Assembly: GCF_038007965.1 (NCBI RefSeq)
Contig: NZ_JBBOYD010000001.1
Span: forward strand, 2,954,501-3,018,500
Length of the DNA stretch: 64,000 bases
From: Niallia sp. FSL W8-0635
Lineage (GTDB): Bacteria; Bacillota; Bacilli; Bacillales; Cytobacillaceae
Reading direction: 5' to 3'
Positions 1 through 8,041 of this stretch are shown here, piece by piece (positions within the stretch are counted from its first letter, which is position 1; each line of letters begins with the position of its first letter). Position numbers and translations under genes: made by a program. The notes beneath the pieces were generated by a model, which saw nothing but the letters and a program-made list of their open reading frames with translations, did not search any database and was not told the origin of the DNA.

Positions 1-334
1 TCTTCCTTAACTTTTTGATCGTTTCTTGTTTATTTTGAATCATTTTACTTGCATCTTGAAAAGCTGTTGCAAATCCCCCATGCTTTTCAGCAAAATAGAC
101 AAAACTTATAACTTGATGATCAAAGTTTAATCTTACAAGATTTTCAAAAAAAGTTTCCCCTCCTTTTAAAGAACCATAACAAGCATTTATATCTTCCATT
201 AAATGATTAGGCATATAATAACGCGAAGATTGGACTGCTTCCGACATGGAATATCCTCTTTCCAGCAATTCTCCGATACATTTTAAAAATTTTGCTTGTT
301 CTAAATTTGTCCATCCACTATTTCTTTTCATCAT
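1..334 (-). CDS. comGB: ComGB, competence pseudopilus inner-membrane platform protein (N-terminal 111 residues only)
   Basis: Partial gene running off the left edge. Reading the minus strand from the tandem ATG ATG at 334-329 gives a continuous frame to base 2 beginning MMKRNSGWT, followed by a type II secretion F domain N-terminus (ERGYSMSEAV, FENL, FAEKHGG). ComGB is the polytopic GspF/PilC-like platform that works with the ComGA ATPase to assemble the transformation pseudopilus. The start lies 17 bp inside the end of comGA, the translational coupling expected in the comG operon. The transmembrane part of the protein is outside the window. Confidence 0.9.
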   Translation of the reverse strand, partial: MMKRNSGWTNLEQAKFLKCIGELLERGYSMSEAVQSSRYYMPNHLMEDINACYGSLKGGETFFENLVRLNFDHQVISFVYFAEKHGGFATAFQDASKMIQNKQETIKKLRK

Positions 335-1385
335 AAATCCACCGTTCATATTCCCCTTGCTTTATATAACCTAACGCTATCCCTTTACAAATAATGTCTC
401 CTAATGACTTATACTTCTTTCTCCAATTATCTGACCGATTATAGAGAATATCAGCGATCACCCTTCCTGTTATCATTTCAAACACCGTCGAACGTTTTAT
501 TCGATCATCTAAACGGTAACAAATAGGTGAACAGCCAACATCACAAAATGGACATACCATTTCTACCAATCTTTGCGCTGTAACAGCAATCAAGGTTTGT
601 TCAATTTCTGTCTCCTTAATTCCAAACTCTAGCAAACGATGTATAGCGCCTTTGGCATCCCTTGTATGCATTGTGGTTAATACCAAATGCCCTGTTAAGC
701 TTGCCCTAATTGCAATATGAGCAGTTTCTCTATCACGGATTTCTCCAACCATAATAATATCAGGATCATGTCGAAGAATTGCTTTTAGTCCAGTAGAATA
801 CGTAATACCCGCCTTCTCATTGACCTGAATTTGGAGGACATTTTCTTGAGGTTTTTCAATAGGATCTTCTAAACTGATAACATTTCGTTGGTATAGATGC
901 GCATTTTCATTTAAAAGGGAATAGAGCGTTGTGGTCTTGCCTGAACCAGTCGGCCCAGTGAGGATTATTAAACCATGAGCGTGCTTTAATAAAGAAATTA
1001 ATTTTCGTGAAACATTGGGAAATAAAGAGATATGGTAGATTGGAAGCATGTTTTTATCGGAAAGAATGCGAATAACTAAACTTTCATGTGGGTAAGAAGG
1101 TAAGGTCGACAAACGTAAGCCAATATACTGCCGGTTGATTGTTGTGGAAATGGAACCATTTTGCGGTTTTCTTCTTTCTCCAATATCCATGGATGCCGTA
1201 AATTTAAAATGAGAGATTAACTTGTCACACTCCTCTGTTGCAATCACTAATCTAGTAAGCAAGTGATTAGCAATGCGAAACTGAATAACAGACTCCTTTT
1301 GCCTTGGGATAACGTGAATGTCAGTAGCATTCTGCTCCACCGCATCACGAATAATACGATTTGCTAAAGCTTCAATAGATAACAC
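318..1385 (-). CDS. comGA: ComGA, competence pseudopilus assembly/traffic ATPase
   Basis: A GspE/PilB-family secretion ATPase of 355 residues that powers assembly of the competence pseudopilus for DNA uptake at the cytoplasmic face of the membrane. Walker A GPTGSGKT lies at residues 144-151, the Asp box around RHDPDIIMVGE at 205-215, and a His box near residues 237-250. A C-terminal CPFC pair at 278-281 is also seen in B. subtilis ComGA. The start is GTG at 1385, preceded by AAGGTGGTG; the nearby ATG at 1392 is out of frame. First gene of the comG operon, overlapping comGB. No clear pair of ComK AT-boxes was found in the short AT-rich leader. Confidence 0.95.
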   Translation of the reverse strand: MLSIEALANRIIRDAVEQNATDIHVIPRQKESVIQFRIANHLLTRLVIATEECDKLISHFKFTASMDIGERRKPQNGSISTTINRQYIGLRLSTLPSYPHESLVIRILSDKNMLPIYHISLFPNVSRKLISLLKHAHGLIILTGPTGSGKTTTLYSLLNENAHLYQRNVISLEDPIEKPQENVLQIQVNEKAGITYSTGLKAILRHDPDIIMVGEIRDRETAHIAIRASLTGHLVLTTMHTRDAKGAIHRLLEFGIKETEIEQTLIAVTAQRLVEMVCPFCDVGCSPICYRLDDRIKRSTVFEMITGRVIADILYNRSDNWRKKYKSLGDIICKGIALGYIKQGEYERWIYDEKK

Positions 1386-1576
1386 TGTGCATAAAACACC
1401 ACCTTTTCATTTATTCGAGTTTATATTTCGACAAAAAAGGAGAAATTCCTTCTCGATTTATTTATTTTTTTATTTTTTTGTTTTTCATATAATCTGAACA
1501 TTTCTTTCATCAAAAAACAGCAGACAACTTTGTATAAAAAGAAAGGAATAATCCATACTATAGATATAATTATTTA

Positions 1577-1648
1577 TGGGCTATAGCCAAGTGGTAAGGC
1601 AACGGACTTTGACTCCGTCACTCGTTGGTTCGAATCCAGCTAGCCCAG
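1577..1648 (+). tRNA. tRNA-Gln (anticodon TTG)
   Basis: A 72-nt cloverleaf. The acceptor arms are TGGGCTA (1577-1583) and TAGCCCA (1641-1647) with discriminator G1648. The anticodon arm is ACGGA/TCCGT with loop CTTTGAC, giving anticodon TTG, and the T-arm contains GGTTCGAATCC. The U1-A72 closing pair is typical of glutamine tRNAs. The 3' CCA is not encoded, so it must be added after transcription. It is a single-gene unit followed directly by a terminator. Confidence 0.96.
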
Positions 1649-1650
1649 TA

Positions 1651-1677
1651 AAGACCCACTTTTCATGGGTCTTTTTT
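1651..1677 (+). terminator. Intrinsic terminator of the tRNA-Gln gene
   Basis: An 8-bp stem AAGACCCA / TGGGTCTT with a 7-nt loop and a run of six T (1672-1677) starts three bases after the tRNA. Confidence 0.9.
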
Positions 1678-1720
1678 CATTCAAAAAAATAACCCCAAAA
1701 TGAAGCTGCTCTGTATTCAT

Positions 1721-2659
1721 TTACACATTCATATCATCATGTTGAATCTGTGACTTTTCAATTTGAATAGTTGTATGTTCTATTTTAAATTTATCTTTCA
1801 TTCGATCTATCGCTCGCTGAAGAATTTCTTGACTATCCTTATTATCATCAATTAGAATATGGCAACTTAACGTATCTAATCCAGAAGTAATAGTCCAAAT
1901 ATGCAAGTCATGTACATTCAATACTCCTTCAATCCCTTCTAACTCCATTTTTACATCTGCAGTGCTTATCGTTATCGGCGTTCCTTCCATTAATATATGA
2001 GTTGAATTTTTTATGACACCCCAACCGCTTTTTAAAATTAATAATGCAACTATTACAGATATAACGGGATCAGCAACATACCAATCAAAGAATAACATGA
2101 AAACTCCAGCAATAATCGCACCAACTGAACCTAATGCATCCCCCAATATATGTAAGTATGCACTTCGTAAATTCACATTGTTATGCACATCCCCTTTCTG
2201 TAATAATGCCCAGGCACTAATCATATTAGCTAACAATCCTATCAATGCAATAATCATCATTGTTCCACTAGCGACTGTAGGAGGCTCAGTGAATCGTTCT
2301 ATAGCTTCCCATATGATAAAAAATGCTATGACAAACAAAGTTACACCATTAAAAAGAGCCGCTAAAATCTCGAAGCGATAGTATCCGAACGATTTACTGC
2401 CAGATGGCTTTCGTGATGCAAACCAGATAGCAATGAAACTTAAGAAAAGTGAACTTGCATCACTTAACATATGGCCAGCATCTGATAATAAAGCAAGACT
2501 ATTTGTAATAAGACCTCCAAAAAACTCTAATAGCATGATGGCGCATGTGATGAATAAAGCGATAAGTAGTCCTTTTTTATTTCCTTCTCTTGTTTTTTCA
2601 AACCCATGATGATGGTGTCCATGCTGATGACTAGGCTCGTGTCCATGGAAATGTCCCAT
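1721..2659 (-). CDS. czcD: CzcD-like cation diffusion facilitator (Zn/Cd/Co efflux)
   Basis: A 312-residue CDF transporter exporting divalent metals in exchange for protons (or K+ and H+ in B. subtilis CzcD). The N-terminus is histidine-rich (nine His in the first 18 residues), followed by six predicted transmembrane segments and a cytosolic dimerisation domain. HxxxD motifs, typical of zinc-type transporters, are visible in TM2 (HMLSD) and TM5 (HILGD). It is monocistronic, with the CzrA-like operator about 165 bp upstream. No regulator gene of the ArsR/CzrA type is next to it, so control would be in trans. Confidence 0.9.
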   Translation of the reverse strand: MGHFHGHEPSHQHGHHHHGFEKTREGNKKGLLIALFITCAIMLLEFFGGLITNSLALLSDAGHMLSDASSLFLSFIAIWFASRKPSGSKSFGYYRFEILAALFNGVTLFVIAFFIIWEAIERFTEPPTVASGTMMIIALIGLLANMISAWALLQKGDVHNNVNLRSAYLHILGDALGSVGAIIAGVFMLFFDWYVADPVISVIVALLILKSGWGVIKNSTHILMEGTPITISTADVKMELEGIEGVLNVHDLHIWTITSGLDTLSCHILIDDNKDSQEILQRAIDRMKDKFKIEHTTIQIEKSQIQHDDMNV

Positions 2660-2826
2660 TTTTCTTCCTCCCTAACATTTGATTGTCTATTAGCTTTGTC
2701 CGAGCTTCATCGTTTTTGATGCTTTCTGTATAAACCAAATTTATCAAACCACCAGAAAATATTCTTTTTCCCCATATTTTGTGGCAAAAACCGAATATTA
2801 TGACCTACTAATAAATAAACCTTATT

Positions 2827-2864
2827 AACATCTATATATGAACATATGCTCATATATAGATGTT
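2827..2864. promoter_or_regulatory. CzrA/SmtB-type operator: perfect 15-bp inverted repeat upstream of czcD
   Basis: The arms AACATCTATATATGA (2827-2841) and TCATATATAGATGTT (2850-2864) are exact reverse complements separated by 8 bp. The centre reads ATGAACATATGCTCAT, very close to the ATGAACATATGTTCAT operator of zinc-responsive ArsR/SmtB repressors such as CzrA. Its position between the divergent czcD and the 3087 regulator, nearest to czcD, suggests zinc derepression of czcD. The rest of the 2660-3086 gap shows nothing else recognisable. Confidence 0.75.
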
Positions 2865-3086
2865 ATACTCCCCATTGAAAAATGTCAAATAAAGTTTTGC
2901 ATTTTCTAAAGAGATTATTTTGAATATCCATTTATAATGGTATCCATATTTAAATTAATATGTCTAATTTATGAACTTTTAATTGTGAAGTTGTGAACAT
3001 TTTATAAACTTATCGTTTTAACCATGTTTATGGTAGATTGCTATATTATAATAAAGAAAATTAGTTCCCAGGAGGAAACATTTGTT

Positions 3087-3785
3087 ATGGAAAATACACT
3101 AAAAGTTACAAATGTATTATCTGATCCCACTCGTTTCTATATTTATCAATACATTACTAAACGCCATCAAGATGTAACAGTTCAAGAAATTGCAGACGAA
3201 TTTTCCATCCATCCAAACGTGGCAAGATTGCATTTATCTAAATTAGAAGATGTAAGAATGCTACATTCTGAAACAAAAAAAACAGGAAAGGGTGGCCGTC
3301 CAAGCAGACTTTATCGCTTATCAGATGAGGTTATACAATTTAGCTTCCCATTTCGAGACTATCAATTATTAAGCAGCATTTTATTAAGATCCCTTGAAAG
3401 TCTTGGAGCAGACGGAAGCAAGGCCTTATATGAAACCGGAAAGACATTTGGCAAAGAAATGATGGAACAAGAAATTGCTCGTTTTACAAACAATACTTCA
3501 TCATTATCTAATGAAGATAAACTACGCTTATTACAAAATGCTAGTTTAATGACAGGGCAATTACCAGCTTTAGAATGGAATGAAGATCAAACTTCCCTAT
3601 ATTTTGAGATATATAACTGTCCATTCAAAGAAATCGCAATGGAGCATAAAGATAAGGTATGTACAATGCATCAATCCTTCTTTACCGGTATGTTTGAAGC
3701 ATTATTTGCAGATGTTCAATTAATTGAAAAACAAAATATTATCTCAGGCTGCGATCAATGTGCCTACAAAACATTTGTACAATAA
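3087..3785 (+). CDS. Winged-helix transcriptional regulator, COG2345/SufR-like, with four C-terminal cysteines
   Basis: A 232-residue protein. Residues 5-80 form an ArsR-like winged helix (LSDPTRFYIYQYI, then a recognition helix near HPNVARLHLSKLE and a GGRPSRLYRL wing). The rest resembles the C-terminal region of COG2345/SufR regulators, with cysteines at 178, 192, 222 and 225 (C-x13-C-x29-CxxC). In SufR such cysteines hold an Fe-S cluster; this is inference here. The start is ATG 3087 after GGAGG at 3071-3075; a longer frame from 3024 lacks a ribosome site. Its target is unknown. It is divergent from czcD but not of the SmtB length or metal-site type. Confidence 0.75.
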   Translation: MENTLKVTNVLSDPTRFYIYQYITKRHQDVTVQEIADEFSIHPNVARLHLSKLEDVRMLHSETKKTGKGGRPSRLYRLSDEVIQFSFPFRDYQLLSSILLRSLESLGADGSKALYETGKTFGKEMMEQEIARFTNNTSSLSNEDKLRLLQNASLMTGQLPALEWNEDQTSLYFEIYNCPFKEIAMEHKDKVCTMHQSFFTGMFEALFADVQLIEKQNIISGCDQCAYKTFVQ

Positions 3786-3787
3786 AG

Positions 3788-3831
3788 AAAAGATAGAAGG
3801 GACTATTTTAACCCCTTCTATCTTTTCTTTT
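3788..3831 (+). terminator. Intrinsic terminator of the 3087-3785 regulator gene
   Basis: A 14-bp stem AAAAGATAGAAGGG / CCCTTCTATCTTTT (3788-3801 and 3813-3826) is followed by a T-rich tract. The T tract is where a repeat element has inserted. Confidence 0.85.
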
Positions 3832-4040
3832 GGCTGTTTATGTAAAGTTTGTTGCTATGATCCGCAGCCTGAATACACTCCGCTTTCCGTGGGGCTCGCG
3901 CTGAGCCGCTTCGGCTTCGCCTGCAGGGTCTCAGGCTGTCTCGCTAATCCCACAGGAGTCTACGTGTATTCAGGCTGCTCCATTTTTCTCATTAATTGAT
4001 TTTTTCTATTGAGAAAGCAACAATCTTTTAGAAAACAGCC
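3832..4040. mobile_element. MITE-like repeat, copy 1 (GGCTGTTT ends, GC-rich palindromic core)
   Basis: A 209-bp element. The ends GGCTGTTT and AAACAGCC begin about 25-bp imperfect terminal inverted repeats (20 of 25 matching). It is flanked by the perfect 8-bp direct repeat TTTCTTTT (3824-3831 and 4041-4048), although that sequence is low complexity. The core at 3864-3978 is GC-rich, unlike the surrounding DNA, and its arms GCAGCCTGAATACAC / GTGTATTCAGGCTGC pair perfectly over 15 bp. No transposase is encoded. Short open frames across it (CxPQPEYT type) are artefacts of the repeat. Confidence 0.85.
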
Positions 4041-4058
4041 TTTCTTTTTAATGCTAGC

Positions 4059-4697
4059 TCAAAAACCATTAATATAGGGATTATGATCCATTTCATGTTC
4101 AATTGTTGTTTTTCTCCCATGACCTGAGAGCACAATTGTCTCTTCTGGCAAATTCAATAACTTCTCGTGAATACTATTTAGTAAAGTTCGTTGATTTCCA
4201 CCAATTAAATCAGTCCTACCAATGCTTTCATAAAAAAGTGCATCTCCGACAAATGCCCAATTCTCCTTTTTAAAATAAAAGGTTACACCACCTGGAGAAT
4301 GTCCTGGTGTTTCCATTACTTGAAAAGTAAAATCTCCGATAGTCATTTTCGGATTCTCATCTAAAAAATGTTCAGCTGGTCTGGTCACAATAGGCTTTGG
4401 CAACTTAAACGACTCACTGCCATTTAATTTCGGATCAATCAACCAATCTTCTTCTTTACTATGTATATAAACGGGAATACTGTACTCTGTTCTAACATCC
4501 TCCACTGCACCAATATGATCAAAATGTGCATGTGTTAACAGAATCGCTATAGGAGAAACGGCTAAATCCTGTATTATCTTAATTAGTTTTTCCCCGTTTG
4601 CACCAGGGTCTATTACTAAACAATCCTTCTTATCATTCCATACTAAATAACAATTAGTTTGGATTGATCCTAAAGGAATTTGTTTATATTCCATCAA
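4059..4697 (-). CDS. yqgX: YqgX, metallo-beta-lactamase-fold hydrolase (glyoxalase II-like)
   Basis: A 212-residue MBL-fold enzyme with the metal-binding motif THAHFDH near residues 55-61, a second ligand region HSPGG, GDALF, and a final SGHG histidine. This is the short glyoxalase II/hydroxyacylglutathione hydrolase-like family; in bacilli the natural thioester substrate is not settled. The start is ATG 4697, 13 bp after yqgV on the same strand, so the two are probably cotranscribed. Confidence 0.88.
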   Translation of the reverse strand: MMEYKQIPLGSIQTNCYLVWNDKKDCLVIDPGANGEKLIKIIQDLAVSPIAILLTHAHFDHIGAVEDVRTEYSIPVYIHSKEEDWLIDPKLNGSESFKLPKPIVTRPAEHFLDENPKMTIGDFTFQVMETPGHSPGGVTFYFKKENWAFVGDALFYESIGRTDLIGGNQRTLLNSIHEKLLNLPEETIVLSGHGRKTTIEHEMDHNPYINGF

Positions 4698-4710
4698 AAA
4701 ACACCTCCTA

Positions 4711-5025
4711 TTAGTTCTCTAAATGACTTAATACACGATCAACCTTCTCTTCCATTTTTCTCTTAATATCTCGTCTGTCATCAATTCTTATATTTGTACA
4801 AACACGAACAAGACCTTTTTCAAATGGAACTTCATGCATTGCTTGGATTACTTCAAATAACGTCGGAAGCTCCCCCTCAATAATAGTGTTCATCGGCGTT
4901 AATTGGAAGCGAATTTGTCCTTTTTTCTCATAACTTATTAACACCTTATGTATATCTGCTACATATGCACTTACACTAGGTGTTTGTGTGCCTACTGGTA
5001 TAACTGTTACATCTACTATTGCCAT
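4711..5025 (-). CDS. yqgV: YqgV, MTH1187/YkoF-family thiamine-binding-like protein (DUF77)
   Basis: A 104-residue ferredoxin-like fold protein of the MTH1187 family, recognised by the N-terminus DVTVIPVGTQTPSVS, the central LTPMNTIIEGE segment and the C-terminal IRIDDRRD. Family members bind hydroxymethyl-pyrimidine or thiamine-like ligands, but no enzymatic role is established. It precedes yqgX by 13 bp. It is full length for the family. Confidence 0.85.
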   Translation of the reverse strand: MAIVDVTVIPVGTQTPSVSAYVADIHKVLISYEKKGQIRFQLTPMNTIIEGELPTLFEVIQAMHEVPFEKGLVRVCTNIRIDDRRDIKRKMEEKVDRVLSHLEN

Positions 5026-5123
5026 TATTATTGCCCCTTTCAGTCCGATAATTAATCGTATTCCAACTATTAATAATCAATAAAGTTCATCACTATGATG
5101 GCATATTTTTATAGCAACATCAA

Positions 5124-6248
5124 CTATTGTGAAGGATTTGACGCAAATAATGAAGTTATTTCTCCTGTCTCCATATTAAGCATATTCTCAAAATAATACC
5201 CAAGCAGGAAATAATTTCCGTCGCTTGAAATTTGAATCGGCTGATCCTCAAAATCCATATCAGTAAATAACCTTTTGCTTTGTCCAGTTTCCATATCTAC
5301 TTCCAAAAGTTCAAAACCATCTTGATAAGTTTCTGCATTGCCATTTTGTTTAGGAACAAATGTAAGAAATTTATCTTTATAAATAGTATAGTTTGGTACT
5401 AACCAATTCGAAAATTTAGATAATCTAGGAACATGAACACTTCCTTGCTTACTAAAATCAGTATGATAAAAAGTATAAACCGCCTCTTCTTCCTTAACTG
5501 TACTTGAAATAGTAAGGAGGTAATCATTTTTCTGGTCGATATAATAGATATTAGACAGGTCTATCTCCTTTTCTTCTCCTGTTTCTAGATTAAATATTTT
5601 AAGTGGTGCATATAAGGAAGGATTACTTTGATTCCAATCAAGGTACATTACCTTTTCTGTTGATAACCATTGCGGAAATGGAGTAGAAACAGGGAAATCA
5701 TTTAATACGTTTTCTTGAATATCCAATGTAGAAACTTTACTTTCCCATTCTTTGGTGAAGACGGTTATTAACAATTCATTTTCATTGTGAGGATTCCATA
5801 CAAAATCTGTTTCATAGCTTTCTAGCCTTTTAGAAAGTATTTCGTTTCCCTTAGAATCAATTATATGAATTTCTCCTTCTTCTTCAGAAAGAGCACTGTA
5901 AATTAAAAGTTGATTATTATTGATCATCACATTAGATAATTCTGCTTCCGACTCATACAACTGGGTATGCTTTCCCGTATAAATATTATAGGCATAAATT
6001 TTATATATACCCTCAAGCTTAGCAGAATAACAAATCGTGTCTTTCTTTATCCAGCCATAGACCTGCTCAAATTCGCCTTCAATCGGGCTTATAGGAGGAA
6101 GCATTGTATTATTATTTACATTTTTGTCCTTCGCTTCTTTTTCACTGGCTGAATCACTCTGTCTAGGGGCACAGCTAGACAAAATTAGGGTAAAAAAAGT
6201 GAAGAGAAGAACAATTCCTAGTGTGTTTCTCTTACCAAATGGAAACAT
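5124..6248 (-). CDS. yqgU: YqgU-like lipoprotein with six-bladed beta-propeller
   Basis: A 374-residue exported lipoprotein. A signal peptide of about 25 residues ends in the lipobox LSSC (LILSSCA), then a Ser/Lys/Asn linker, then repeated blade-like units (INNNQLLIYSALS, WNPHNENELLIT, ISSDGNYFLLGYY). It matches the YqgU beta-propeller family of bacilli; function unknown. It sits between yqgV and yqgT as in B. subtilis. The start ATG 6248 is taken because the signal peptide follows at once. Confidence 0.85.
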   Translation of the reverse strand: MFPFGKRNTLGIVLLFTFFTLILSSCAPRQSDSASEKEAKDKNVNNNTMLPPISPIEGEFEQVYGWIKKDTICYSAKLEGIYKIYAYNIYTGKHTQLYESEAELSNVMINNNQLLIYSALSEEEGEIHIIDSKGNEILSKRLESYETDFVWNPHNENELLITVFTKEWESKVSTLDIQENVLNDFPVSTPFPQWLSTEKVMYLDWNQSNPSLYAPLKIFNLETGEEKEIDLSNIYYIDQKNDYLLTISSTVKEEEAVYTFYHTDFSKQGSVHVPRLSKFSNWLVPNYTIYKDKFLTFVPKQNGNAETYQDGFELLEVDMETGQSKRLFTDMDFEDQPIQISSDGNYFLLGYYFENMLNMETGEITSLFASNPSQ

Positions 6249-6305
6249 TATTCCACACCCCTATAATACTTTTCAAGTTTTGTTCACTCTATAGAATAGT
6301 AACAC

Positions 6306-6333
6306 AAAAAAGCCGATTTTTTCGGCTTTTTTT
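6306..6333 (-). terminator. Terminator hairpin between yqgU and yqgT
   Basis: An 11-bp stem AAAAAAGCCGA / TCGGCTTTTTT with a 5-nt loop, symmetric enough to act on either strand. It lies 160 bp beyond the yqgT stop on the minus strand. Confidence 0.8.
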
Positions 6334-6347
6334 AAATCATCCTTGAG

Positions 6348-6381
6348 ATTTTAATAGAAAAATTAGATTTTCTATTAAAAT
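6348..6381. repeat. Perfect 14-bp AT-rich inverted repeat in the yqgT-yqgU gap
   Basis: The arms ATTTTAATAGAAAA (6348-6361) and TTTTCTATTAAAAT (6368-6381) are exact reverse complements around a 6-bp spacer. It contains a single G-C pair in 14, so it is a poor terminator, and it could be an operator for yqgU. No family assigned. Confidence 0.7.
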
Positions 6382-6491
6382 CATCTGCACTGGCACCGGA
6401 AAGGATGTGTTTGTGCTTAATAACCTAAAATTAAATTTAATTCCCTTTATCCATTTTATATTCTATTCTTCTTTCTATGAAAAGCAGAAAC

Positions 6492-7679
6492 CTACATATA
6501 TAAAGAAGCTAAGAAAATCCCAAAACTATCATGATAGATTTCATCCAATTGGGAGAGGGGGAGTGGATTTATTCCTTTTCCTAATTCTATTGTAAATCCT
6601 GGCTTTCTAAATTCTTGTATAAACCAATCTTTATAGCCGGCATGACTATCTACATTTTGAATAGCCTTATATCCGCTGACTCTTGAAAATTCATCAGCTA
6701 TTGCCCTCGATTCTGCTGGTTCCAATCCTTCATAACCCCAATAAAATTCTTTACCTTGTGTATGTAAAGCTACTATTCGATCAAATTTTTCTTTTTCAGC
6801 AAGACTAGACATCGTCTTTGACTCTGGCTCAATCAACGGAGCATCTCCTGGATAATCCCTCGGAGCTGGTGCTTTCGGCTCTTTGCGCTCTTTCTCAATT
6901 TCCCAATTTGCAGGGAACTGATTATTTAAATCTACACCACGTATATTTGCTTTCCAGCCAGTAAAATCGGTGCCACCGCCATTAATGGAAACGACTTTTT
7001 CCCTCTCGCTTTCTGGTGGTCCGTTTAAAACCAAATCTACTCCATCGGGATTAACTAGTGGAACAAGGGATAAATCTGCTGCTTGATATAACGGCATCGT
7101 TTTAACATTTTCAATACTTGTTCCATTTGTCAATGATAATAAGTAGTCATTTAAAAACATCATTAAGATAGAAGTAGTAATCCATTCATTCGCATGAAAA
7201 GACGCATTTATATGAACCTTTTTCGTTCCTTTGCCTATTCTAATTTCATCAATATTTTTTCCTAATACACTTTTACCAATCGTATGCACTTTAATAAATG
7301 GGAAAATTTCCTTTAAGCGATTCATATCTGTTTGCTGGGAAGAGTAATCATATTTTTTCTTCCCACGAACTACTCTTCCAATAATTCGATTCGGAATGAA
7401 GATTTTATCTCCTACTTTAAGGTTATTAGGATTTATTTGTTGATTTAACAATAATATACTATCAACTGATATATTCCTAGCACCTGCAATTTTCCACAGT
7501 GTATCTCCATGCTTTATTTGATGGACTTGTGATTCAAATCCAGGAATGAGAATTGATTCAGAAATTGCTAACTTATTCGGATTTACGTTTGGATTACTGT
7601 CTATAATTAGATTTAGGGGAACCATAAAAAGCTGACTATAGTACCAAAGTGTATCTCCCGGTCTTAATTTTATCTCCAT
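6492..7679 (-). CDS. yqgT: YqgT, M14 gamma-D-glutamyl-diamino acid peptidase with two LysM domains
   Basis: A 395-residue putative peptidoglycan peptidase. Residues 2-46 and 52-97 are LysM domains (RPGDTLWYYS, KHGDTLWKIA; each ending in an IPG/IPN motif). The M14 carboxypeptidase domain follows from about residue 115, with zinc ligands H162 and E165 in FHANEW, the substrate-binding RGVDLNNQFP, a later HTQG zinc-ligand histidine, and the catalytic Glu in FTIELGKG near the C-terminus. There is no signal peptide, as for related spore or sporulation endopeptidase I-type enzymes, suggesting action on recycled or spore peptidoglycan. The start is ATG 7679 after GAGAGAGGAAG. Confidence 0.9.
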   Translation of the reverse strand: MEIKLRPGDTLWYYSQLFMVPLNLIIDSNPNVNPNKLAISESILIPGFESQVHQIKHGDTLWKIAGARNISVDSILLLNQQINPNNLKVGDKIFIPNRIIGRVVRGKKKYDYSSQQTDMNRLKEIFPFIKVHTIGKSVLGKNIDEIRIGKGTKKVHINASFHANEWITTSILMMFLNDYLLSLTNGTSIENVKTMPLYQAADLSLVPLVNPDGVDLVLNGPPESEREKVVSINGGGTDFTGWKANIRGVDLNNQFPANWEIEKERKEPKAPAPRDYPGDAPLIEPESKTMSSLAEKEKFDRIVALHTQGKEFYWGYEGLEPAESRAIADEFSRVSGYKAIQNVDSHAGYKDWFIQEFRKPGFTIELGKGINPLPLSQLDEIYHDSFGIFLASLYM

Positions 7680-7764
7680 ATGATCACTTCCTCTCTCTAT
7701 TTATATATGAATCCCTTTTAAAAAACATGCTTACAAGCGTATTCCCATTAGCATTTTAAAATAT

Positions 7765-7962
7765 AGCTGTTTTCGTAAAATTGTTGCTATGACCCGCAGC
7801 CTGAATACACTTCGCTTTCCATGGGGCGAGCGGTGAGCCTCCTCAGCTTCGCCTCCGGGGTCTCACCTGTCTCGCTAATCCCATAAGAGCCTACGAGTAT
7901 TCAGGCTGCTCAGATTTCCTCATTAATCTATTGAGAAAGCAACAATCTTTTAGAAAACAGCC
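7765..7962. mobile_element. MITE-like repeat, copy 2
   Basis: A 198-bp relative of the 3832 element in the same orientation. The left end is AGCTGTTTTC (first G changed to A) and the right end GAAAACAGCC. The flanking octamers are TAAAATAT (7757-7764) and TATAATAT (7963-7970), a 7/8 match. The GC-rich core 7796-7909 begins GCAGCCTGAATACAC and ends TATTCAGGCTGC, with one arm substitution. No coding capacity. Confidence 0.82.
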
Positions 7963-7975
7963 TATAATATACATA

Positions 7976-8026
7976 AAAAAAGCTTCATAACATACTAGCA
8001 GCTACTAGTAGTCATGAAGCTTTTTT
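7976..8026 (-). terminator. Terminator of the LTA synthase gene
   Basis: A stem AAAAAAGCTTCAT / ATGAAGCTTTTTT, with an inner CTAG-type stem-loop, lies 16 bp beyond the stop codon of the 8042-9931 gene. T-runs on both strands would let it work in both directions. Confidence 0.88.
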
Positions 8027-8041
8027 AATCTATTAACATCA

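Noticed and set aside
1386..1560. ComK box pair upstream of comGA
   Set aside because: AT-tracts are plentiful but no clear AAAA-N5-TTTT pair with proper spacing could be placed; left unassigned.
3724..3999. 91-codon plus-strand frame across repeat copy 1 (and similar frames at 60850-61065 and 21879-22094)
   Set aside because: These frames lie in the GC-rich palindromic core, have no ribosome site, and the same peptide (PQPEYT type) recurs only because the DNA repeat recurs.
6407..6595. 62-codon plus-strand frame overlapping the end of yqgT
   Set aside because: Overlaps a well-supported gene on the other strand and has no ribosome site or homology.
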